NCBI GenBank assembly: GCA_035762175.1
Contig: DASTPP010000171.1
Span: forward strand, 62,001-126,000
Reading direction: 5' to 3'
From: DASTPP01 sp035762175
GTDB lineage: Bacteria; Myxococcota_A; Polyangia; Polyangiales; Polyangiaceae
Length of the DNA stretch: 64,000 nucleotides
The position numbers and the translations under genes are program-made. This document shows, piece by piece, positions 42,404 through 54,928 of this stretch (positions are counted from its first letter, which is position 1; each line of letters begins with the position of its first letter). The notes beneath the pieces are model-generated. The model searched no databases. It had not been told where the DNA came from and saw only the letters and a program-made list of their open reading frames with translations.

Positions 42404-44026
42404 CACCCTCCCTCTGGGCGCGAGCACACCCACCGCTCGCAGACGTGCGTCGAGCGCGCCCGGGCGGCGCGCGCCGGCGTCCCGACTTTGTCGGCGGCTT
42501 GCCCGACGGCGCCCGCGCGAACTACCGTAGAGCGACCATGAGCCTCCGGACGCGCACACAAGGCTGGTCAAGGCTGGGGGCCGCGGCGCTGGCGACGACG
42601 GTCGTCGCGACCGCGTGCGGCGACAAGAAGGGGCAAGAGTCGGTCAGCGTCTCGATCGCGCCCTCGGCGTCGGCGGCGGCCTGCGGGCCCGGCACGCACG
42701 CGGCGGACGGGGCGGGCGGCTGCGTGCCCGACGAGGCGCCCGACGAGAGCGCGTCGGCGGCGGCGTCGGCGCCGCCCAAGCCCGAAGACCCGCGCTGCCC
42801 GAGCCTGACGAACCCCGACCGGCTCGCCTCGTTCGACTGGTCGTCGGCCTTCGGGCTCGAGGCGCCGCAGGTGGCGCGGGCGCGGGGCACGACGGGGGCG
42901 GCGGCCGAGACGCGGCTGTTCGCCGCCGAGGTCGAGGCCGAGCTGCGCAATGCCTGCGCGCGCCTCTCGCGCGATCTCGGCGGCCAGGGCACCTTCGCGA
43001 GCGCCGAGGCCGCCTGCCTTGGGGCGAACGAGGCGCTGCGCGCGGCGCGCACCAAGCTCGAGGCCGCCCGCGTCAACGTCGCGATCAAGGCGCCGCAGTG
43101 CTACGCGCCGTCGAAGCCCTTCGATGAGTGCATGAAGGCGTGCGACCCGAAGGCGGGCCCGCCCGCGGGCGAGGCGGTCTGCGCGAAGGGGCCGCTCGCG
43201 GGCAAGTGCTCGGGCGCCTGCGAGGGCACCTGCTCGGGCCCGCCCGGGGGCCGCTGCCCCGGCGCCTGCCAGGGCGGCTGCGAGGGCGTCGTGACGGGCA
43301 CCTGCGACGGCACCTGCACGGGCAAGTGCGACGGCAAAGACATGACCGGCGCGAAGGCCGGCGCCTGCAAGGGCAAGTGCGAGGGCCGGTGCTCGGGCCC
43401 GGTGCGCGGCGAGTGCAAGGGCAAGTGCGAGGGCTCGTGTACGACCCACACGGAGACCTGCCCCGGGCTCTGCGTGGGGCGCTGCGCCAAGCCCTGGGAC
43501 GAGGTCGCGTGCGGGGCCGGCTTCGGCGACACGAAGGCCGAGGCCCAGTGCGAGGCGTTCTGCACCACGCGGGCCGACCGCAAGGCGACGTGCTCGACGG
43601 CGCAGGTCGACGTGAAGGTCGAAAAGCCGAAAGACGAGGCGGCGGCCAAGCGCTTCGCCTCGGCGCTCGAGCGCCACCTGCCCGCCATCGTCCGGCTGTC
43701 CGAGGGCATGAAGGGGCGGCTCGCGGCGGCCTCGACGCGCAACGAGAAGGTCGTGTCCGAGGGCGTCAAGGCGCTGACGGGCGAGGCCGAGCCGAAGGCG
43801 ACCGCCGGCTTCGGGGCGTGCATGGGCCCGGTCTTCCGCGCGGTGGCCGACGGCTCGGCGAGCCTGCGCACCAACCTGAAGGCGGCCGAGCTGATCGAGT
43901 CGGGCGCGCGCGGCCGGTTAGGTAGTAGGGCCGCGCCGGCCGGGTCGGGTGCGCGCGGCTCGTCAGGTCTCGGAGAGCCCGGCCGGAGCGCCGGGCTTTG
44001 CTCTCGGTTCGAGGGGCGCTGGCGGA

Positions 44027-44046
44027 GCCCAGGTTTCAACCTGGGC
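44027..44046 (+). repeat. Perfect palindrome GCCCAGGTT-TC-AACCTGGGC
   Basis: A 9-bp stem with a 2-nt centre inside the low-quality 43915-44321 stretch between the Cys-rich lipoprotein domain and treS. The same short-centre palindrome type occurs in the dispersed element at 24.4 and 63.2 kb. Confidence 0.6.
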
Positions 44047-44321
44047 GGCTTCTGGGCGGCGTCTGGGCGGCAGGTGAGGGAGAGGGCCGCGTCGGCCCCG
44101 TCGGCCCCGTCGGCCGCGCGTCGTGCGGCCCGCCGGGGCCGGCCAGGCTTGTTAGGTGGCGCGGCGCCGGGGCCCGGACGCGCCCGGCGCGGGCGTCTGC
44201 CCCCGCGGCCGGTGGGCGGGTCGACGGTGTGTGTGCGAGCGGGGGCGGGGCAAAGGGCCTCACCCCGGGGGCGTCTAGGCGCTTGCGGGCGCGGGCGACC
44301 GGGTTCAAAACGCAGGTCCGC

Positions 44322-47780
<3,459 letters not shown>

Positions 47781-49785
47781 GGGCGGCGGGCCGCCCGGGG
47801 GGGGCGGGCGCCGGCTCATGGCCTCGAGCCGCTCGGCGAGCCCCGCGTGCCGGGCGGCGAAGGCCTCGCCGCGCGCCCGGAGCGCCAGGGCGAGCGCGGC
47901 GGGCAGATCGAGGGCGCGGCCCGCGGCGAGGCGCTCGGGGTACGAGCGCTCGTAGTCGGCCGGCACGCGCAAGAGCCAGTTCGAGTCGTTGACCTCGCCC
48001 GGCGCGTTGTAGATCTCGCGCAGGCCGAAAAGATCGGGGAAGAAGACGACCACGTTCTTCGCCGGGCAGGCGAAGAGGTCGGCCGCCATCGCCTCGACCA
48101 GCCGGCCCGGGTCGGCCGCGAGGGCGGCGGCGAGCGCCGCGCGGGCGGGGCCCTCAGGCCGCAGGCGCGAGGCGACGTAGGCGGCGCGCGCGGCGAGCCG
48201 GCCCGCGGCGCGCCACTCTTCGGCGAGCCGCCAGAGCGGCTTGGTGTCGTGGTTGCCCGCCATCACCCAGTCTTCGGGCGCGGCGTTCTCGGACCGGTAG
48301 ACGTCGCGGGGGTCGTCGACGTTCGCCTTCTGCGTGATGCGGAAGCGCCCGAGCCCGTTCGCCTCGCGCACCAGGCCGAGCGGGTAGGGCTGCGTGCTCA
48401 AGACCTCGCAGAGCACGTCGCCGCGCGACCGGCCCTGCGCCGCGGCGGCCTCGAGCACGACGCCGAAGAGCGCGCCGTAGCGGGCGACCTGCGCGTCGTC
48501 GAGCTCGCGCACCCGCCCGTCGGCGTAGCGCGCGACCGCGCGGTCGATCTGCCCGGGCCGGGCGATGGCGTAGGCCGCGAGCGCGGGGTGGTCGGGCTCG
48601 TCGGGCGACTCGAAGAGGCGCGCGCCGCTCTGCACCGCGGCGAAGGGGTCGGCCTCGCCCGTGCGGTAGACCCAGGGGCAGACGAGCCCGTGCGGGTGGT
48701 CGAGGCGCACGCCGTCGTAGTCGCGGAGCATGGCGAGCATGCGCCGGCGCACGAAGCGCAAGACCGGCCCCTCGCCGCCGCCGGGCGCGGCGTACCGGGC
48801 CGGATCGAGGACGGGGTAGTTCCAGGGTTGGCCCTCGGGGTTGGTGCGGCTCGGCGGCGCGCCCATCGCGTACCCCTCGAGGAAGAGCGAGCGGTACGCC
48901 CACAGGTCGCGGATCGAATAGCCGACCTGCAGATCGCCGAAGAGCTTGAGGCCGAGCCCGCCGAGCTCGCCCCGCAGGCGCGCATGCTGCTCGCGGGCGA
49001 CGAGCTGCCCGAAGGCGAAGCGCTCGAGGTCGGCGCCGCGGCGCTCGCGCAGCTCGCCGAGCCGCCGCGCGCACGCGCGCTCCTCGCCGGGGCGCGGGCT
49101 GTAGAGGCGGCGGTCGGGCGGCAGGCCCGGCCCCTCGGGCCAGCGCCGCCAGTCGATCTGCCCGTGCTCGCGGGCGAGGGCCTCGTAGGCGGCGGCCGGC
49201 TCGAGCCAGTCGGCCTCGGCCTCGCGGAAGGCGTCGAGCGCCGAGAGCCGGCCCGCGACCGGCCCCCCCTCGCCCGCCGCGCGCCGCGCCCGGAGCGCCT
49301 CGTAGGCCGCGTCGAGCAGGCCGGCCTGGGCGCGGAACGCGTACTCGTAGCGCGCGCGGGGCGGGCCGCCCTCGGGCACGCCCCGGCGGGCCGCCGCGAG
49401 CGCCGAGGCGGGCAAGAGGCCGCCCCAGGCCTCGCCCGCGAGCTCGTCGAGATCGAGGCTCACCTCGTTGCGGGCGAAGATGGCGCCGTCATAAGGCGAA
49501 GGGTTGCCCTCGGTGGTCAGCCCCTGGGGGCCGAGCTGCAGGCCGTCGAAGCCGAGCGCGCGGGCGAAGCGCAGAAAGCGCCGCGCCCCCTCGCCGTAGG
49601 GCGAGCCCACGCCGAGCCCGCCCGAAGGCCCCTCGGGGAAGCTGTAATCGTGAATGAGGAGCACGAAGTTCTCGACCCCGAGCGCCTCGAGCGCCGCCCG
49701 GACGGTCTCCCTTCCGCTTGCGTCCATTCGGGCGTTGTAGCGCATGCTCACGCCGGCGCGGACGTTACCGCGCGCGCCGGCGTCG

Positions 49786-49801
49786 GGGCACCGGGCTTGC
49801 A
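49786..49801 (+). promoter_or_regulatory. Sigma-54 (-24/-12) promoter P1
   Basis: GGGCACCGGGCTTGCA matches the RpoN consensus TGGCAC-N5-TTGCA at all but the first base. The GG (49787-49788) and GC (49799-49800) dinucleotides are separated by exactly 10 nt. It points to the small acidic protein gene at 49873, with start of transcription expected near 49811. Confidence 0.65.
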
Positions 49802-49872
49802 TTTCCGGCGCGGCGTGGCCGGGTGTGTGCGCCCCTCCTCGCGAACGGGCGCCGGGCCCGAGAGGTGCGACC

Positions 49873-50154
49873 ATGAGCCAGGAACCGCGACGCGAGGTCC
49901 CCGACAAAGCCCGACCTCTGCCGGACGACGACGACCGGCCGAGCTCGCCCGACGTCGAGCGCGACGAGGGCGGTGATCCGCGCGAAGAGCGGGGCGTCGA
50001 TGACGCAGTCAATCAAGTCGGCCCCGGTCGGGCCCCCGGCGACGCGGGGCGCGGCGTCGACGATGCGGTCAACCAGCTCGACCGCGGCGACTCCGAAGCG
50101 GGCGCGGGCAGCGACGAAGAGGGCCCGATCGGAAGGCCCGGGGCCGAAGCCTGA
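49873..50154 (+). CDS. Small acidic disordered protein with RGVDDAVNQ repeat
   Basis: 93 residues. ATG preceded by AGAGGTGCGACC. Very acidic and Pro/Gly-rich with no hydrophobic core, so it is predicted to be disordered. Two copies of RGVDDAVNQ (~40 and ~60) are joined by a Gly/Pro linker. The N-terminal LPDDDDRPSSPDVERDE resembles LPEDDRPTLPDINLDDV in the next small gene. It sits behind a sigma-54-type promoter. Function unknown: the sigma-54 control and charge suggest a stress or development protein. Confidence 0.75.
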   Translation: MSQEPRREVPDKARPLPDDDDRPSSPDVERDEGGDPREERGVDDAVNQVGPGRAPGDAGRGVDDAVNQLDRGDSEAGAGSDEEGPIGRPGAEA

Positions 50155-50170
50155 GCGGCCCTCGCGCGCG

Positions 50171-50186
50171 TGGCATCGCGATTGCA
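50171..50186 (+). promoter_or_regulatory. Sigma-54 (-24/-12) promoter P2
   Basis: TGGCATCGCGATTGCA matches TGGCAC-N5-TTGCA with one mismatch. GG (50172-50173) and GC (50184-50185) have the required 10-nt spacing. It lies 79-94 nt upstream of the ATG at 50265 of a second small acidic protein. Confidence 0.7.
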
Positions 50187-50264
50187 CGACGTTTCGCGAG
50201 AACCTCGTGACACCACGGGCCCGCGGCCTCGGCCGAGGGCTTTTCTCGAGAGGGAGCCAACGCG

Positions 50265-50435
50265 ATGAACCCGAAGAAGCCGCTGATCAAGGAGCCGAGC
50301 TCGCTGCCCGAAGACGACCGCCCCACCCTGCCTGACATCAACCTGGACGACGTGGACGAAGACGCCGACACCCTGCCCCGCCTCCGCCGCGACGATGACA
50401 TCGGCTCGGTGCAGCGGCCGCCTTCCGATTCTTGA
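50265..50435 (+). CDS. Small acidic protein (56 aa), paralog of the preceding gene
   Basis: 56 residues: MNPKKPLIKEPSSLPEDDRP, then an Asp-rich segment (LDDVDEDAD) and a basic-acidic tail ending RPPSDS. The ATG follows AGAGGGAG at a good distance (9 nt), and the gene has its own sigma-54-type promoter. The LPEDDRPTLPDI block aligns with LPDDDDRPSSPDV of the preceding protein, so the two are related. No known domain. The independent promoter and ribosome-binding site make a real gene likely despite its size. Confidence 0.7.
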   Translation: MNPKKPLIKEPSSLPEDDRPTLPDINLDDVDEDADTLPRLRRDDDIGSVQRPPSDS

Positions 50436-50498
50436 TTGAAAGGGCCGCCGCGCCCGCCCCGGCGCGCTCGATCGTGCGGCGACGCGGCGGCGGGCCCC

Positions 50499-50572
50499 GC
50501 TCACGCGGCGACGCGCCCGCGGCGGGCGTCGCTCACGCGGCGGCGAGGCGACCGCGGGCGCCGCTCACGCAG
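50499..50572 (-). repeat. 32-bp tandem repeat copying the reductase gene's 3' end and stop
   Basis: GCTCACGCGG/GCTCACGCAG motifs start at 50499, 50531 and 50563 (period 32), with a partial copy from ~50467. The last copy contains the stop codon and final codons of the minus-strand gene at 50565; each upstream copy repeats the TCA. Confidence 0.8.
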
Positions 50573-51164
50573 CGGCGAGCCAGCCGGCGGCGGCGCGCTC
50601 GGCGGCGAGGCTGACGGGGGCCCGGCGGGCGAGCGCGTAGATGGCACCGCCGAGCGCCGAGGCGATGCGGGCGTGGTCGAGCGGGCCGCAGTCGACCGGC
50701 GCGAAGCCGAGCTGCTCGGCGAGCGACGCGACGGCCGCCTTCGCCCCGGCGTCGTCGCCGCAAAGCAAGAAGGGCGCGCCGTATTCGCAAAGCGGCACCG
50801 CGTCGGCCAGGTCGAGCGCCTCTTGCGGCACGTCGAAGAAGGCCCGCACGACGCGCGCGCCCGGCGCGCCCCGGGGGGCCTTCGGGTCGAAGGCGCCGGC
50901 GCCGCGGCAGTCGACGACGATCGTGCCGCGGGCGCCCGCGCTCGGCTCGGCGTAGGGGTCGGGGCCCGAACGCAGCGTGTAGACCAGCACCTCGCCGAAG
51001 CGCGCGGCGGCCTCGAAGTTGCCGAAGCGGCCGCCCGCCGCCGCGGCGGCCTCGCGGGCCGCGTCGAGATCGCGCGCGCCGAAGTAGAGCTCGTGCCCCT
51101 GTCGCGACAGAAGGACGCCGAGCGCCCGCCCCACGCCGCCAGTGCCGATGATGCCGAGTTTCAC
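50565..51164 (-). CDS. NAD(P)-binding Rossmann protein, F420-dependent NADP reductase-like
   Basis: 199 residues from GTG 51164, preceded by GGAG. The dinucleotide-binding motif starts at once: VKLGIIGTGGVGRALGVLL, then HELYFGARDLDAAREAA. The rest (VLVYTLRSG, IVVDCRGAGAF, VVRAFFDVPQEALDLA, ASLAEQLGFAPVDCGPL) follows the plan of F420-dependent NADP oxidoreductases and related ketol-reductase-like proteins. The redox partner cannot be told from sequence. Cytoplasmic. The gene's 3' end is copied in tandem downstream. Confidence 0.85.
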   Translation of the reverse strand: MKLGIIGTGGVGRALGVLLSRQGHELYFGARDLDAAREAAAAAGGRFGNFEAAARFGEVLVYTLRSGPDPYAEPSAGARGTIVVDCRGAGAFDPKAPRGAPGARVVRAFFDVPQEALDLADAVPLCEYGAPFLLCGDDAGAKAAVASLAEQLGFAPVDCGPLDHARIASALGGAIYALARRAPVSLAAERAAAGWLAAA

Positions 51165-51680
51165 GTCGGTGGTCTCCGAAAGCGAAGGTCTCGCGTCGAC
51201 CCCGGCGCCGGCGTGCGGGGAAGTACGCCGCGGACGGTGTCCGAGGTGGTGACGCGAGCGCACGCTCAGCAAGAAGCGAGCCCGCCGCCCTTCTGCTTGC
51301 CGCGCCAGCGAGCGCCGGCGCCCTGCGCAGTGCTCTCGTGAACGCGTGGCCGGGCGCCGCGCGTGAAGCCGGAGCTACCCTACACCGGCGCGGGCGCCCG
51401 AGCGCTGAGCCAGCCGTGCCGAGCCGCGACGACGCGGACATGCGCCCCGAGCGGGGCGTTCCGCCACGCGCGCCCGGGGCCGGCGGGCTGTAGGGAGGTT
51501 GCCCGTCATGCGACGTGCGTTCCGCCACGCGCGCCCGGGGCCGGCGCCGCCGGGGGGCCCGCTCAGCCCGCGCGCTCGTTCGGGTTCGCGCTCGCGGGCC
51601 CTTTTCGAAGCCGTTTCGACCCGAGAAGGCCGCCCCGCGCCGATCGGCGGGCTCAGATGAGCCCGCGCCGATCGGCGGGC
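51165..51680. other. Non-coding region with direct repeats
   Basis: About 515 nt without a protein-like frame. It contains a 30-bp direct repeat starting GCGTTCCGCCACGCGCGCCC (51456-51485 and 51517-51546) and a 28-bp-period repeat, CGCGCCGATCGGCGGGCTCA, at 51636 and 51664, the second reaching the stop codon of the YaeQ gene. It also holds the promoter of the reductase gene. Confidence 0.6.
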
Positions 51681-52220
51681 TCAGACGAGGGGGTGGGCGC
51701 TCACCTTGCCGTGGAAGGTCTGCGCGCCGACCGTGACGTAGAGCTCGCCGCCGGTGTGCACGACGGCCCAGAGGGCGTCGCGCCCGGTGGCGCCCTCGAG
51801 GGCGTCGAGCAGCGGGGGCTCGAGGGCGTAGAGCTCGATGCGCTCGGCGCGGTGGATGGTGCGGCCGGCGAGCGCGCGCTTGACCATGGCCGGATCGTGG
51901 TGGGTCACGACGACGACGCGCTCGGCGGCCTTGCTCGCCTTGTGCAGGCGCTCGGCCGCGGGGGCGCCGACCTCGACCCAGAGCTGGGTGCGGCCGTCAG
52001 GGGTCTTCGCCCAGAGCGCGGGCTCTTCGGACGCGGCGAGCCCGCGGGTGAAGGCGAGGCCCTCTTGGTAAAGGAGGCAGTAGGCGAGCGCGCGCGCGAA
52101 CAGGTAGCGCGCGGCCTCGGAGGGGTGGCGCGCGAGGCGCAGGTCGAGCTTCTCGTAGACGCCGCGATCGACGTCCGAGAGGTCGATGCGGAGGTGATAC
52201 ATCGTCGCGGTGAGCGCCAT
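51681..52220 (-). CDS. yaeQ: YaeQ family protein
   Basis: 179 residues, the usual YaeQ length, from the ATG at 52220. MALTATMYHLRIDLSDVDRG is the typical N terminus; LRLARHPSEAARYLFARALA, LWVEVGAPAAERLHKASKAA and VVVTHHDP carry the PD-(D/E)XK-nuclease-like core of the family, including the W-x-E and K-x-x-K-like residues. The cellular role of YaeQ is poorly known. The 3' end including the stop is duplicated once at a 28-bp period. Confidence 0.88.
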   Translation of the reverse strand: MALTATMYHLRIDLSDVDRGVYEKLDLRLARHPSEAARYLFARALAYCLLYQEGLAFTRGLAASEEPALWAKTPDGRTQLWVEVGAPAAERLHKASKAAERVVVVTHHDPAMVKRALAGRTIHRAERIELYALEPPLLDALEGATGRDALWAVVHTGGELYVTVGAQTFHGKVSAHPLV

Positions 52221-52380
52221 GGCCGCCGGGCGGTCTCGTAGCACATCGGCGTCCGGGGCCGGCGGCCGAGGCCCCCCGCCGCCCCCCGGGGCGCCGGCCC
52301 GCCGGGGCGCCCCAAGCAGGGGCCGTGCCTGTCACGCGATTGTCACGTTTGGCCTTGCAAAGGCCTTGGAGTTCACGAAG

Positions 52381-54051
52381 ATGTCACCTAGGTCGGTGAC
52401 GCCTCCCTCTTCGATTCGAGCGCCCAGGCTTTCGCCGGCGAGGCCCGGCCGAAAGCGACCCGAGCCGCGGCTGCGCGCGGTCGTCGGAGAGAACGCGGTG
52501 GCCGACTGGGCGTCGCTGCTCGGCGATCTGTCGCGCCCCTCGGTGCTGGGGCGGCCCGAAGACGACCCGGTCGAGTGGCGGGTGCACGACCGCACCCACG
52601 TCGAGTTCGCCATCGACTACCCGGCCGCCGGGGGCGCCGAGCCCTACCGCTGGGAGGCCTACTTTTTCGTGCCGTCGAGCTTCCGGCTCGACGAGACGAC
52701 GTACGACAAGAAAGAGCTCTACGACGATCTGCAGTCGTACGTGCGGCTGGCGGTGCCCGAGCTGCCCTTTTCGCGCCTCGCCGACGACGGCCCCGCGGGG
52801 CCGCTCGGCCGGCTCAAGGCGGCGCTCGGGGCGGCCGCCGGCGTGCCCGAGGGCTCGGCGGCGGCGGCCGAGGCGGGGCAAGAGCTGCGGCTCTTCGCCT
52901 GCTACCTGCGCGCGACGGGGCTCTCGGCGCTGCGCGAGGTCGAGCGGGCGGCCGAGGCGCCGGCCGAGGGCGGGGCCGAGCTGCGCGCGCTCTCGGCCGC
53001 GTTCGGCCAGAGCTGCGCCCGGGTCGCGCGCGCCTTCCGGGCGGCGGTCGACGGGGCGCTCGCCGAGGGCCTGCCCGCCGAGCTCGCCACCGTCGCCCGC
53101 TGGACGGACGAAGACGTCTCGCTCGTGCTCGAATCGCTCTGCGCGAGCCTCGCCGTCTCGCTCGAGCGGCAGGCCGAGGGCGACGGGCGCCTCGTGGCCC
53201 TGGCCGAGCACGTCGCCGCGCTCGCCGTCGGCGAGACGCGCCACCGGCTCGCGCGCGGCTACGACTCGGTCGTCGACGGCGACGGCGACGAGCGGCAGTT
53301 CGAGCACCTCGAGTTCCGCCGGCACGTGCTCAAGCGCTTCACCTCGTCGACGCTCTGGCTCTCGCTCGAACGGCGCGAGGGGCCGCAGTGGGTGCTGCAC
53401 GCGCTCTACGCCGCGGCCGCCGCCGTGGCGATGACCTTCGCCCTCGTCGCGTCGATTCAGACGAACCCGTTTTCGCAGCAAATGTTCCAGTATGCCATCT
53501 TGGTGGCGGTCGCCTACGCGGCGAAAGATCGCATCAAGGCGGTCTTGCAGAACAACGTCAACAAGTGGATAGCAAAGCGCTTCCCCGACCGACTGTGGAC
53601 GATTCGAGACCACGAGCGCGGCCACGATCTCGGCGTCATCACCGAGCGCGCGGGCTTTCTGCCCTTCCGGCGCGTGCCCGGCGACGTCTTGCAGATGCGG
53701 CGGCTGACGCGCGAGCACGCCCTCGAAGAGCAGGCGCGCCCCGAGGTGGTGCTCTGGCACAAAAAGACCGTCGCGCTGCGCCCCGAGGCGGGCGTGCCCA
53801 AGCCCTTCCCCGCCCTGACCGAGATCTTTCGGCTCAACCTGCGGCAGTGGCTCGAGCACACCGACGACCCGAACCGCAAGTTTCTCTTCGCCGACCCGCG
53901 CGACGCGCGCATCTACTCGGCGACGGCGCGGCGCGTCTACAACATCAACGTCGTCTACCGCTTGACGCGCGGGGCCGAAGAGGCGCCCTGGCACCGCATT
54001 CGCGTCGTGGTCTCGCGCAAGGGCATCGAGCGCATCGACGACATTCGCTGA
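52381..54051 (+). CDS. Large protein with central TM pair, unknown function
   Basis: 556 residues; ATG follows TTGGAG by about 8 nt. The N-terminal soluble domain (~40-370) includes HVEFAIDYPAAGGAEPYRWE, YFFVPSSFRLDETTYDKKEL and a helical region. A short membrane hairpin follows (ALYAAAAAVAMTFALVASI and MFQYAILVAVAYAAKDRI, ~390-430), then a C-terminal domain with FPDRLWTIRDHERGHDLGVI, ALTEIFRLNLRQWLEHTDD and RVYNINVVYRL. The C-terminal half is well conserved in character and clearly coding. I know no family name. Both halves should face the cytoplasm if the hairpin is a pair of TM helices. Confidence 0.8.
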   Translation: MSPRSVTPPSSIRAPRLSPARPGRKRPEPRLRAVVGENAVADWASLLGDLSRPSVLGRPEDDPVEWRVHDRTHVEFAIDYPAAGGAEPYRWEAYFFVPSSFRLDETTYDKKELYDDLQSYVRLAVPELPFSRLADDGPAGPLGRLKAALGAAAGVPEGSAAAAEAGQELRLFACYLRATGLSALREVERAAEAPAEGGAELRALSAAFGQSCARVARAFRAAVDGALAEGLPAELATVARWTDEDVSLVLESLCASLAVSLERQAEGDGRLVALAEHVAALAVGETRHRLARGYDSVVDGDGDERQFEHLEFRRHVLKRFTSSTLWLSLERREGPQWVLHALYAAAAAVAMTFALVASIQTNPFSQQMFQYAILVAVAYAAKDRIKAVLQNNVNKWIAKRFPDRLWTIRDHERGHDLGVITERAGFLPFRRVPGDVLQMRRLTREHALEEQARPEVVLWHKKTVALRPEAGVPKPFPALTEIFRLNLRQWLEHTDDPNRKFLFADPRDARIYSATARRVYNINVVYRLTRGAEEAPWHRIRVVVSRKGIERIDDIR

Positions 54052-54124
54052 GCGCCGGGGCTGCGGGCCGGGCGGGGCGTCGTGTAGACTATCCGGCCCC
54101 CCTCCCCCGCCCGGAGCCCGCGCC

Positions 54125-54922
54125 ATGCTACGCCCCCTCGCCGCCTCGCTCGCCGCCGGCCTGCTGCTCGCTTCGCCCGCCGAGGCCCTCGCCGACGGCC
54201 TCGCCCTGCCCTTCGGCGACGCGTGCTGGGGCGGCGCCCCCGACGCCGACGCCGACGGGCTCGACGACGACTGCGAGCAGGCGCTCGCCGTCGCCTTCCA
54301 GCCGCGGCTCTGGTTCGACTCGGGCGAGAGCGGCTTCGGCCGCCGGCCCTACTTCGCGGTCAAGAGCCAGAGCTTCGCCGCGCGCACCGTGCAGATCTTC
54401 TACCTCGACGCCTTCTACGACGACACCGGCGTCAGCACCGGGCACGACGGCGACCCCGAGTTTCAGCTCTTCGAGGTGCACCTCTCGGCCGGCAAATGGC
54501 TGCTCGACTGGGCCTACCTCTCGGCGCACCGAAAGAGCGTCTGCGATTCGTCCGACTGGTACGCGTTCGACCGGCTCGAGTACGACACCAGCTCTGACCC
54601 GCAGAACGCCTTCCGGGGCCGGCCGACGCTCTACGTCGCCGAAGACAAGCACGCGACGTACCCCGACCTCGGCGCCTGCGACGCCGGCTGCTTCTTTCAA
54701 GACTTCTGCAGCCGCACCACGGCCCAGCGCCTCGACACCTCGGCCGCCCCGCTCGCCTCGCGCAACGTGGGCTCGACGCAGGTGAAGCTGATCAACAAGG
54801 TCATCTTCCGCGAGCAGACCGAGTTTCTGCTCGACGACGTCGAGTTCAAGGGCTGGGACAACCAGTGGTACCGCTCGAACTCGCAGGGCTACCGGCGCCA
54901 CCTCGACGACTTCGGCTTCTGA
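54125..54922 (+). CDS. Secreted protein, possibly Vps62/DUF946-like
   Basis: 265 residues. A signal peptide ends at ALADG, and DADADGLDDDCEQALAVAF is a Ca-binding-like DxDxDGxxD stretch. Then YFAVKSQSFAARTVQIFYLD, GHDGDPEFQLFEVHL, WLLDWAYLSAHRKSVC, PTLYVAEDKHATYPDLGACD and CFFQDFC. The order of an HxGDxE-like strand followed by LYVAxxxHATYP recalls the Vps62/DUF946 domain, but the match is by eye only. Six or more Cys suggest disulfides outside the cytoplasm. It is 7 nt upstream of the PKD gene. Confidence 0.75.
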   Translation: MLRPLAASLAAGLLLASPAEALADGLALPFGDACWGGAPDADADGLDDDCEQALAVAFQPRLWFDSGESGFGRRPYFAVKSQSFAARTVQIFYLDAFYDDTGVSTGHDGDPEFQLFEVHLSAGKWLLDWAYLSAHRKSVCDSSDWYAFDRLEYDTSSDPQNAFRGRPTLYVAEDKHATYPDLGACDAGCFFQDFCSRTTAQRLDTSAAPLASRNVGSTQVKLINKVIFREQTEFLLDDVEFKGWDNQWYRSNSQGYRRHLDDFGF

Positions 54923-54928
54923 GCCCCG

